NCBI GenBank assembly: GCA_945862145.1
Contig: CAMAXE010000017.1
Coordinates: 39,606 to 103,605 of the forward strand
DNA length: 64,000 nt
From: Klebsiella pneumoniae
GTDB taxonomy: Bacteria > Pseudomonadota > Gammaproteobacteria > Pseudomonadales > UBA5518
Direction: 5' to 3'
The notes beneath the pieces were generated by a model. It was given only the letters and a program-made list of their open reading frames with translations. It had not been told where the DNA came from and made no database searches. Position numbers and translations under genes: made by a program. This document shows, in pieces, positions 9,087 to 15,731 of this stretch (position 1 is the first letter of the stretch; every line of letters starts with the position of its first letter).

Positions 9087-9713
9087 TCAGCGGGTACCGA
9101 ACACCACCATCGTCTTGCCGCGTACGCGCACCAGCCCTTGATCCTCGAGAGTCTTCAGCACGCGGCCGACCATTTCGCGCGAGCAGCCCACGATGCGGCC
9201 GATTTCCTGGCGGGTGATCTTGATCTGCATGCCGTCGGGGTGGGTCATGGCGTCGGGTTGCTTGCACAGATCGAGCAGCGTTCGCGCCACGCGTCCGGTC
9301 ACGTCGAGGAACGCGAGATCGCCCACCTTGCGCGTGGTGGAGCGCAGGCGATCGGCCATCTGGGTGCCCAGCTCGAAGAGAATCTCGGGATGCCGCTCGC
9401 TCACCTCGCGGAATTTCCCGTAGCTGATCTCGGCCACATGGCACTCGGTCTTGGCGCGCACCCAGGCGCTGCGGCGCTCATCGGGCTTGAACAGGCCCAT
9501 CTCGCCGAAGAAGTCGCCGGGGTTCAGGTAGGCAACGATCATCTCCTTGCCCTCATCGTCCTCGATCAGCACCGTGACCGAGCCCTTGATGATGTAGAAG
9601 AGGCTGTCGCCCTGGTCGCCGGCGAAAATGATGCTGCTGCGCGCCGGGAAACGGCGACGGTTGCAGTGTGCAAGGAAGGCATCGAGGTTGCGCAAGCGCG
9701 GAGCAAGTGTCAT
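9087..9713 (-). CDS. crp: cAMP receptor protein (CRP/Vfr family transcription regulator)
   Basis: 208 aa from the ATG at 9713. A GTG three codons upstream (9722) has the better Shine-Dalgarno (GAGG, spacing 8), so that start is possible. Cyclic-nucleotide-binding domain with [10 protein letters not shown] and [17 protein letters not shown], then a helix-turn-helix with [20 protein letters not shown], all very close to Vfr of Pseudomonas and to CRP. It ends with [11 protein letters not shown] as in Vfr. It is a global cAMP-responsive activator. Convergent with the TIGR01777 gene (16 bases apart) and divergent from the OsmC-like gene. Confidence 0.93.
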   Translation of the reverse strand: MTLAPRLRNLDAFLAHCNRRRFPARSSIIFAGDQGDSLFYIIKGSVTVLIEDDEGKEMIVAYLNPGDFFGEMGLFKPDERRSAWVRAKTECHVAEISYGKFREVSERHPEILFELGTQMADRLRSTTRKVGDLAFLDVTGRVARTLLDLCKQPDAMTHPDGMQIKITRQEIGRIVGCSREMVGRVLKTLEDQGLVRVRGKTMVVFGTR

Positions 9714-9888
9714 CGACAGCACGGGCAGTACCTCGGCGTCGGCCGTTGATCGGTCAGGAGCAATGATAGTACGGGAAGCGGACTCGGCCACACGCGCCTT
9801 GTGAGCCAGATCACGGAGTTGGCTCTGCACAGGTGCGAATTGTTAAGCTCGGCGCGTATTCCTGGCGGCAACTCGGTGAGGGAACAAC

Positions 9889-10302
9889 ATGCAGGCAACA
9901 GTGACCTGGCTCGACGGACGGGCTTTCGTGGGCGAGTCCGGCAGCGGGCATACGGTGGTGATGGACGGTGCCGCTGACGCGGGCGGTCGCAACATCGGCG
10001 TTCGCCCAATGGAGATGCTGTTGCTCGGGGTGGGCGGTTGCTCGGCCTACGATGTGGTGAGCATCCTCGAGAAGGCCCGTCAGAAAGTCACCGACTGCCG
10101 CGTCGAACTGCAGGCCGAGCGTGCCGATGCCATCCCCGCGGTGTTCACGAAAATCCATCTGCAGTTCAAGGTCTCAGGCGTGGATCTCAACGCGCAGCAG
10201 GTGGAGCGTGCGGTGAAACTCTCGGCAGATAAATATTGCTCGGCCTCGATCATGCTGCGCGGCGCCGGCGTCGAGGTGACGCACGGCTTCGAGATTGTCT
10301 GA
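9889..10302 (+). CDS. OsmC-family protein (YhfA-like)
   Basis: 137 aa; ATG preceded by GAGGGA. The two conserved cysteines of OsmC/Ohr proteins are present (LGVGGCSAYDVVSILEKA, and SADKYCSASIML near the C-terminus). Overall it matches E. coli YhfA, which sits next to crp there as well. OsmC/Ohr members reduce organic peroxides with paired thiols; YhfA itself has no firmly known substrate. The gene is divergent from crp, and only three bases separate its stop from the convergent coq7 stop. Confidence 0.88.
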   Translation: MQATVTWLDGRAFVGESGSGHTVVMDGAADAGGRNIGVRPMEMLLLGVGGCSAYDVVSILEKARQKVTDCRVELQAERADAIPAVFTKIHLQFKVSGVDLNAQQVERAVKLSADKYCSASIMLRGAGVEVTHGFEIV

Positions 10303-10305
10303 GGC

Positions 10306-10947
10306 TCAGATGCGGTAGGTGCTGGCGGTCATCAGCCCCGACATCAGGCGCATCGCTTCCTTCAATTGAGGCGGCAACTCGGTGCCGCCCGCCGCCAGCG
10401 CCTGCTGGCCGTGGCGCTCTTCGTCCTCGATCATCTGCTGCACGATGGCGCGGCTGCGGGTGTCGTCTTCCGGCAGGCGTTCCAGATGATCACGCAGATG
10501 GCGGCAGACCTGCTCCTCGGTCGCAGCCACGAAACCCAGGCTCCAGCGGTCGCCGATCGCACCTGCCAGCGCACCCATGCCGAATGACATCGCATAGAAC
10601 AGCGGATTCAGGTGACTGGTGTGGCCGCCGAGTTGCGTCACGCGCTCCTCGCACCAGGCGAGGTGATCGATCTCCTCGCCCGCAGCCTGCTGCATGTCCT
10701 CGCGCACGCCAGCCTGCCGCGCGGTGAGGGCCTGGCCCTGGTAGAGCGCCTGCGCGCAGACCTCGCCCGTGTGATTGATGCGCATCAGGCCTGCCGCGTG
10801 CCGTCTGGCCGCCTCGGCGAGGACGGCATCGGGGTGATCTTTGGCGGGGCTGGCGCGGGCCGGGGCGGGCGCCTCGCCGGTGGCGGAGCGGCGCATGCGG
10901 TCTATGCCGATCACCAGATGGTCGATGAACGAGAGCTGACGGGCCAT
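10306..10947 (-). CDS. coq7: Coq7 di-iron 5-demethoxyubiquinone hydroxylase
   Basis: 213 aa, the usual length of bacterial Coq7. It has the paired ligand motifs of the di-iron carboxylate fold: RINHTGEVCAQALYQGQ, GEEIDHLAWCEERV, ATEEQVCRHLRDHLERLP and MIEDEERHGQQA. The enzyme hydroxylates the ring of the ubiquinone precursor in the membrane-associated last part of ubiquinone synthesis. The vfr-osmC-coq7 proximity is a Pseudomonas-like arrangement. The call is firm. Confidence 0.93.
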   Translation of the reverse strand: MARQLSFIDHLVIGIDRMRRSATGEAPAPARASPAKDHPDAVLAEAARRHAAGLMRINHTGEVCAQALYQGQALTARQAGVREDMQQAAGEEIDHLAWCEERVTQLGGHTSHLNPLFYAMSFGMGALAGAIGDRWSLGFVAATEEQVCRHLRDHLERLPEDDTRSRAIVQQMIEDEERHGQQALAAGGTELPPQLKEAMRLMSGLMTASTYRI

Positions 10948-11109
10948 GGCTGTCTGTCCGGCAAGATGGGGTGATTCTAGCGCTGACTGCTGCTGCCCGG
11001 GTACCGCAGGCGTGGGCGCGGCGCGCTATGATCGACGGCACATACTCATTGCAGATCGCAGCGGATCCCCGCGCCCACCCGCGGGCAGGGTTCGTGGAGG
11101 GCTTGAAGC

Positions 11110-12627
11110 ATGTCCCAGCCGGCCGCCCAGGCTCCGCTCGCCGAGGATTTCCAGGATCTCTGCCTGCTGGTGCGTTCGCGCGTCCCGATCATCGTGCTGG
11201 AGACACACGACGAGACGCGGGCTCTCGAGATGCTCACGCGTCTGGCCGTGAAGGAAGCCCTGCCGCTCTTCAACTGGTCGGCTACCGAGGGCCTGCAGCA
11301 ACTCGGTTTTGGTGTGGGCATGCCCGAGCCGGCGGCGGATCTTGCCGATCCCGAGGCCATGCTGGCGGGCATCAGGAAGCGGTGTGATGCGGGGCTCTAC
11401 GTGCTCTGCGACCTGCACCCCTGGCTGAAGGAGCCGCGGGTGGTGCGCCTGCTGAAGGATGTTGCGCTGCGCTACCGCGAGGTGGGCCACACGGTGGTGC
11501 TGCTCAGTCATCGGGTGGAGATTCCGCCCGAGCTGACACGCCTTACGGCGCGGGTTGCACTCAGCCTGCCCGGCGAGGAGGAGATCATGTCCATCGTCCG
11601 CGAGGAGGCGCGAAACTGGCAGGAGGGCAACGGTGGGAGCAAGGTGAAGACCGATTCGCGCACCCTGACGCAACTCATGCGCAGCCTGCGCGGACTCACA
11701 CACGCCGACTGCCGTCGCCTGATCCGCAGCGCCATTTTCGATGACGGCAGCATCGCCGACTCCGATATCCCCGAGATGAATCGCGCCAAGTTCGAGTTGA
11801 TGAGCCTCGAGGGGGTGCTCAGTTTCGAGTACCGCACCGAGGCCTTTGCCAACGTGGCTGGCATGAAGAATCTGCGCGCCTGGCTCGACAAGCGGCGCGA
11901 TGTGGCCACGGGCGGCGCGGCTGCGCGCGGGCTCGACGCGCCCAAGGGCGTGCTGCTGCTGGGCGTGCAAGGCGCCGGCAAGAGCCTGACGGCGCGTGCC
12001 GTAGCGGGGGCTTGGGGCATGCCTTTGCTGCGACTCGATATGGCGGTGCTCTATAACAAGTTCATCGGCGAGACCGAGCGCAATCTGCGCGAATCGCTGC
12101 GCTCGGCTGAGTTGATGGCGCCCTGCGTGCTGTGGATGGACGAGATCGAGAAAGGGCTCGCCGGTGGTGACAGCGACGAGGGCACCTCGCGCCGGGTGCT
12201 CGGCAGCCTGCTCACCTGGATGGCCGAGCAGCGCGCCGGCGTGTTCATCGTGGCCACCGCCAACGATGTCGGCTCGCTGCCGCCGGAGTTGCTGCGCAAG
12301 GGCCGTTTCGATGAGATCTTCTTTGTCGATCTTCCTGATGAAGACACGCGCGCCGAGATTTTCCGCATACACTTGCGGCGCCGCGGCATCGAGCCCGCCG
12401 GCATCGACGTCGCCACTCTGGCCCAGCATGCCGAGGGCTACTCGGGCGCCGAAATCGAGCAGGTGGTGGTGAGTGCGCTCTACCGTGCCGCCGCCGAGAA
12501 AACCGCGCTGGACAGTGCGCATCTCGTGGCCGAAATTCGCGCCACGGTGCCGCTGTCCGTGACCATGGCCGAGAAAGTGGCAGACCTCCGGACTTGGGCC
12601 GAGGGTCGCACCGTACCCGCCAACTGA
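11110..12627 (+). CDS. AAA+ ATPase, Ycf46-like
   Basis: 505 aa; strong ribosome-binding site GGAGG upstream of the ATG. The N-terminal 240 or so residues are a second, degenerate ATPase-like domain. The C-terminal AAA module has Walker A GVQGAGKSL, Walker B CVLWMDEIEKG and a GRFDEIFFVDLPD arginine-finger region followed by the lid. This is the Ycf46 group found in cyanobacteria and many proteobacteria, whose job is not settled (a role in inorganic-carbon/photosynthesis control has been proposed in cyanobacteria). It is divergent from coq7 and 24 bases ahead of the queuosine transporter gene, so those two probably share a transcript. Confidence 0.87.
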   Translation: MSQPAAQAPLAEDFQDLCLLVRSRVPIIVLETHDETRALEMLTRLAVKEALPLFNWSATEGLQQLGFGVGMPEPAADLADPEAMLAGIRKRCDAGLYVLCDLHPWLKEPRVVRLLKDVALRYREVGHTVVLLSHRVEIPPELTRLTARVALSLPGEEEIMSIVREEARNWQEGNGGSKVKTDSRTLTQLMRSLRGLTHADCRRLIRSAIFDDGSIADSDIPEMNRAKFELMSLEGVLSFEYRTEAFANVAGMKNLRAWLDKRRDVATGGAAARGLDAPKGVLLLGVQGAGKSLTARAVAGAWGMPLLRLDMAVLYNKFIGETERNLRESLRSAELMAPCVLWMDEIEKGLAGGDSDEGTSRRVLGSLLTWMAEQRAGVFIVATANDVGSLPPELLRKGRFDEIFFVDLPDEDTRAEIFRIHLRRRGIEPAGIDVATLAQHAEGYSGAEIEQVVVSALYRAAAEKTALDSAHLVAEIRATVPLSVTMAEKVADLRTWAEGRTVPAN

Positions 12628-12651
12628 ACTCTGACAATCCAGGACACCGCC

Positions 12652-13386
12652 ATGCAGGCCCATGCCCATCACGAACCCCATGCGCTCAGCGCGCCACAGA
12701 AAATGTACCTGTGGCTCGCCATGGTCTTTGTCGCCTCGCTGCTGGTGGCGGATATCGTAGGCGTCAAACTCTTTCGCATCCCGTTGCCGTTCACGGTGTT
12801 TGGCTTTGATGCCATCGAGCACACCTGCGGGATGATCACCTTCCCCATCACATTCCTGCTCACGGATCTGGTGAACGAGTACTACGGCCCGCGTGCAGCG
12901 CGCCGGCTCACCTACATCGGCTTTGCCGCTGCGACCTATGTTTTCATCATCCTCAACATCGCCCAGGCGCTGCCCTACCTGGACGCGCCTTATAACGTGA
13001 GCCCCGCTGCGTTCAACTCGATTTTCGGCTCCGCGAAGATCATGTACGTGGCCTCGCTCAGCGCCTACCTGGTCGGGCAGATGAGCGACATCGCGATCTT
13101 CGGCATGCTGAAACGCGCCACCGGGGATCGTCTGATCTGGCTGCGGGCTACCGGAAGCACGTTGATCTCGCAGTTCATCGACTCGTTTATCGTGAGCTAT
13201 CTGGCCTTCAGCCTCGGACGCGAGATTTTTCCCGACCCCTCCAGTCCGGCCGCCCCGATCGCGGCGATTCCCGCCATCGCCGTCACGGGTTACGCCCTGA
13301 AATTCGTGCTGGCGATTGCCGTAACGCCGCTGATCTACCTCGGCCGCCATCTGATGCGGCGCTATGTGATCACGCACCCGGGCTGA
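12652..13386 (+). CDS. yhhQ: Queuosine precursor transporter (YhhQ family)
   Basis: 244 aa with about six hydrophobic segments. The features of the VUT/YhhQ family are visible: conserved start of TM1 (VASLLVADIVGVKLF), FPITFLLTDLVNEYYGPRAA, and SLSAYLVGQMSDIAIF. YhhQ imports queuine precursors (preQ0/preQ1) across the inner membrane for modification of tRNA at the wobble position. ATG preceded by AGGA at 8 bases. The palindromic element at 13415-13472 follows directly and may stop its transcript. Confidence 0.9.
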   Translation: MQAHAHHEPHALSAPQKMYLWLAMVFVASLLVADIVGVKLFRIPLPFTVFGFDAIEHTCGMITFPITFLLTDLVNEYYGPRAARRLTYIGFAAATYVFIILNIAQALPYLDAPYNVSPAAFNSIFGSAKIMYVASLSAYLVGQMSDIAIFGMLKRATGDRLIWLRATGSTLISQFIDSFIVSYLAFSLGREIFPDPSSPAAPIAAIPAIAVTGYALKFVLAIAVTPLIYLGRHLMRRYVITHPG

Positions 13387-13414
13387 GCGGGGCATCAGTA
13401 CCTGGCCGGGCCCG

Positions 13415-13472
13415 GAATTTAATTGGGGTCAGACCCCATTAATTTAATTGGGGTCTGACCCCAATTAAATTC
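13415..13472. repeat. 23-bp perfect inverted repeat built on GGGGTC(A/T)GACCCC
   Basis: Bases 13415-13437 are the exact reverse complement of 13450-13472, with a 12-base A/T spacer. Each arm also holds its own 13-bp palindrome (GGGGTCAGACCCC, then GGGGTCTGACCCC). The stretch 13416-13437 is repeated directly at 13441-13462 with one base changed. It lies between the transporter stop and the NTF2-like start. From memory, units with this core are widely dispersed in proteobacteria, some near REP-type transposases; no transposase is in this window. It could act as a hairpin terminator or be the remains of a small mobile repeat. Confidence 0.8.
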
Positions 13473-13500
13473 GACCCGAGCACACTGGGAGGAGCGAGCC

Positions 13501-13950
13501 GTGCTGAGCCTGCAGGAACTGTCGGACCGCGCCGAGATCGGCGATCTGTTGGTGCGCGAGGCGAGCGCCATGGACCGGCGTGACTGGGCTGCGTGGGAGG
13601 CGGTGTTCACGCCGGATGCCTTTATCGACTACAGCGCCAACGACGGTGCGCGGGGCAATCCGGCCGAGGTCGGGGCGTGGCTCGCTGCGGTGTTGGGGCG
13701 TTTTCACGCCTGCCAGCACCTGTCGTCGAATTACGAGATCAACCTCGACGGCGATCGGGCGACAGTGCGCAGCATGCAGTACATCGGCGTGAAGATGGAC
13801 GCGAGCGACGGTCCGCGCGTGGTGTTTTCGGGAATCTGGTTTCGCGATTCGCTGGAGCGCGGCCCCACGGGTTGGCGTATCGCCGGGCGCGTTGAGGATC
13901 TGGCGTGGAGGCACAATTTTCCGGGGGATTTCAGGCCGCCGCAGGCCTGA
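13501..13950 (+). CDS. Nuclear transport factor 2 / SnoaL-like family protein
   Basis: 149 aa; GTG start with AGGAG seven bases upstream. It begins with LSDRAEIGDLLVREASAMD and has WEAVFTPDAFIDYSANDG and HLSSNYEINLDGDRATVRS, the pattern of the SnoaL_4 branch of NTF2-like cone folds. Members are small isomerases, dehydratases or non-catalytic subunits; nothing here tells which. It is isolated, bounded by the palindromic element on the left and REP-like repeats on the right, and may be a passenger gene. Confidence 0.75.
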   Translation: MLSLQELSDRAEIGDLLVREASAMDRRDWAAWEAVFTPDAFIDYSANDGARGNPAEVGAWLAAVLGRFHACQHLSSNYEINLDGDRATVRSMQYIGVKMDASDGPRVVFSGIWFRDSLERGPTGWRIAGRVEDLAWRHNFPGDFRPPQA

Positions 13951-13974
13951 GGACTTGGTAGTGCCGGCATGGAC

Positions 13975-14000
13975 GGATCGCGGGCATGGCCCGCTCCTAC
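13975..14000. repeat. REP-like palindromic unit, copy 1
   Basis: A 26-base unit ending GCCCGCTCCTAC, with the hairpin GCGGGC-ATG-GCCCGC. Read on the minus strand it begins GTAGGAGCGGGC, like the REP elements known from Pseudomonas. It is repeated at 14053-14078 with one base change, and further degenerate GCGGGCA units lie between the two. Confidence 0.7.
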
Positions 14001-14052
14001 GGGGTCTCGGGCATGGCCGGATCGCGGGCATGGCGGGGTTGCGGGCAGGGCC

Positions 14053-14078
14053 GGATCGCGGGCACGGCCCGCTCCTAC
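14053..14078. repeat. REP-like palindromic unit, copy 2
   Basis: Same 26-base unit as at 13975, with C in place of T in the loop (GCGGGC-ACG-GCCCGC), which keeps the stem intact. The pair lies in the roughly 200-base space between the NTF2-like and DUF819 stops. No gene was seen in that space. Confidence 0.7.
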
Positions 14079-14098
14079 TCGGCATCCGGCATTCTCCA

Positions 14099-14127
14099 CC
14101 CAGAGCCCTCAGCCAGCGTCTTCCTGC
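14099..14127. repeat. 29-bp dispersed repeat, copy 1
   Basis: These 29 bases are identical to 32936-32964, almost 19 kb away, where they include the last codons and stop of purD. Here they lie 24 bases beyond the stop of the DUF819 gene, next to the REP-like units. Both copies have a GCGGGC-type hairpin on the same side. A shared repeat element, or the scar of a recombination, would explain it. Confidence 0.75.
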
Positions 14128-14150
14128 GCGCGCCGCTGGGCCTCCCGCTC

Positions 14151-15281
14151 TTACATCAGCCACTTCACGATCGCGATGCCGATGAAGTTGGCGATCACAT
14201 AGCCCAGGATGCCGATTGTGATGCCGGGCGAGATCAGCGACTTCCAACCCTTCGTGGTGGCGATTGCCGCCGCCGCCGCCGCACCGACGATCGCCGCGGC
14301 GGAGCCGATCACCAGCGGTGCGAGATCGATCTTGAACAGCTTTCCGCCAATCAGCAGCACCACGAAATGCACCCCGAGCATGAAGCAGCAGTAGACGAAA
14401 AGAACCGGGGCCGACTCAACGAAGCCCAGCGCGTCGGTGCCGGCGCCGATCATTGCGAAGAAGGCGTACATGCACAGCATGCCGATCAGGAAATCGCCTT
14501 CCAGCCGGGCCATCTGGCGCGGCGCGACATTGGCCAGGATCGCGGTGATGACCGTGATGACGAACAGGTTGTAGGTGCCGATTTCCAGGTAGGTGGAGAT
14601 CGCATGTGACACCGCGCAGATTGCCAGGCTGATCGAAATCGCTGCGGCGACGTGGTCTATACGCAGGCGCGGCAGCTCCTCCGCACCCTGTCCGGCTTCG
14701 TCCAGATCAGTGCCGTCGATGATCGGCGAGGCGATGTGCCTGCGCACGAATGGAATGGACGGCAGCGTTACCAGCAGCAGCAAGCCGAGGATGCTCGCGG
14801 GTGCGCTGGCGCTCAGCGCCACGCTGAACTGAGTGGGCGTCATTTCCACCGCCTGCGATATGGCGACGAAATTCACGACCCCGCCGATGAAGGCGCCCGC
14901 ATAGGTGCCAGCAATCTTGGAACCCTCCGGTCCGAGATCGAACAGAAAGAACCCCGCAACGGCGCCGGCACACACGCCGACACTGGCGATCAAGAAGGCC
15001 GGCAGCACCCAGCCGCCGTCCCTTATCAAGTTGCGCAGGTCCGATTTGAGCAGCAGTAGCGGCACCCCCATGGGCAGGAGGTACTGCCCGACGAAGCCGA
15101 AGGCGGGCGATTCGCGGGGGATCACGCCGGTGTTCGAGAGCAGTAGCCCGATCGCGATGACCCATGGCACGCCGGGCACTACCCGGGCGATCGGTTTGCT
15201 GTCGATCCAGAAGCCGAACCACGCGAGGCCGAAGATAACGGCGCTGAGCGCGAGTACGTTGTCTGGAGCGATCAGCGGCAT
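14151..15281 (-). CDS. DUF819 family integral membrane protein, probable permease
   Basis: 376 aa, with about ten hydrophobic segments and little else; GAGAIL-type loops give way to small-residue helices such as GSAAAIVGAAAAAAIATTKG. It matches the DUF819 (YjcL-like) family, inner-membrane proteins with a sodium-symporter-like look and no proven substrate. ATG with a strong AAGGAG site. It is transcribed away from the TonB receptor, and a copy of the GGG-centred operator (15403-15417) lies about 125 bases upstream of it. I therefore infer that it is the inner-membrane importer of the neighbouring catabolic island, which otherwise has no inner-membrane transporter. Confidence 0.8.
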   Translation of the reverse strand: MPLIAPDNVLALSAVIFGLAWFGFWIDSKPIARVVPGVPWVIAIGLLLSNTGVIPRESPAFGFVGQYLLPMGVPLLLLKSDLRNLIRDGGWVLPAFLIASVGVCAGAVAGFFLFDLGPEGSKIAGTYAGAFIGGVVNFVAISQAVEMTPTQFSVALSASAPASILGLLLLVTLPSIPFVRRHIASPIIDGTDLDEAGQGAEELPRLRIDHVAAAISISLAICAVSHAISTYLEIGTYNLFVITVITAILANVAPRQMARLEGDFLIGMLCMYAFFAMIGAGTDALGFVESAPVLFVYCCFMLGVHFVVLLIGGKLFKIDLAPLVIGSAAAIVGAAAAAAIATTKGWKSLISPGITIGILGYVIANFIGIAIVKWLM

Positions 15282-15402
15282 GTCTCTCTCCTTTTATCCT
15301 GGCTGGTGCCGATCTCGAGCAGGGATGGTGGTTATGCGCGCAGCTTGAATGCCACGTCGGGGCGGTTACCGATCATAACTGAGCGCCTAGATGAAGCAAT
15401 CT

Positions 15403-15417
15403 AATAGTGGGATAAAA
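15403..15417. promoter_or_regulatory. Operator-like site A (AATAGTGGGATAAAA)
   Basis: One of seven sites sharing A-x-T-GGG-A/T with A/T-rich arms. It lies between the DUF819 permease and the TonB receptor, 175 bases from site B. Only one arm fits the palindrome well. Confidence 0.5.
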
Positions 15418-15564
15418 CAGAGAAAATCTCACTGGGTTGAAGTTGGCTGATTCTCCAGAGATGATAAAAGAAGCACATATAAAACAGCAGTTTAAACAAA
15501 ATTAATTCGTTTTTTCACCTGTGTTTCCGCGATTTTCAGTAGCGGTTTAAGGCCAAACATTCTG

Positions 15565-15593
15565 TTGACCTCAAATTATTAATGGGATGTAAT
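15565..15593 (+). promoter_or_regulatory. Sigma70-like promoter of the TonB receptor
   Basis: TTGACC (15565-15570), a 17-base spacer, and TGTAAT (15588-15593), a 5 of 6 match to the -10 consensus. Operator-like site B overlaps the spacer and the -10, which fits repression. The expected leader before the ATG at 15732 is about 130 bases. Confidence 0.6.
15578..15592. promoter_or_regulatory. Operator-like site B (ATTAATGGGATGTAA)
   Basis: Identical over 15 bases to site G at 32698-32712, and overlapping the -10 of the TonB receptor promoter. The identity of two sites 17 kb apart, both upstream of genes of the same island, is strong support for a shared binding protein. Confidence 0.65.
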
Positions 15594-15731
15594 TGCTCGG
15601 GGTCGACTGCTGGCGGACTGTATTGAAGGGGCTTTGGGGGGCGCGCTTGGGTTTGGCAGCGTGCCGGACAGTCAGTGGATCCGCTTTCAAGAACGTATAA
15701 CCAGCGGCCATCCGGCCAACAGGAGCATGTG

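Larger units (their letters stand above)
15282..15731. other. A/T-rich divergent control region between permease and TonB receptor
   Basis: About 450 bases without a gene, clearly richer in A/T than its surroundings around 15400-15600. It holds two operator-like sites (15403 and 15578) and a sigma70-like promoter for the TonB receptor. No small ORF with a convincing start was seen. Confidence 0.7.

Noticed and set aside
9723..9830. Longer N-terminus of the CRP protein from a GTG at 9830
   Set aside because: The extra residues do not resemble CRP/Vfr, whose conserved start lies at about 9713-9722.
11026..13395. Minus-strand open frame of 789 codons across the AAA+ ATPase and transporter genes
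   Set aside because: It is the antisense of two well-supported genes, with His/Gln/Arg-rich composition and no recognisable motif; long antisense frames are common in high-GC DNA.
13415..13472. Attachment site or insertion-sequence end
   Set aside because: No integrase, transposase or target duplication is visible next to it; kept only as a repeat.
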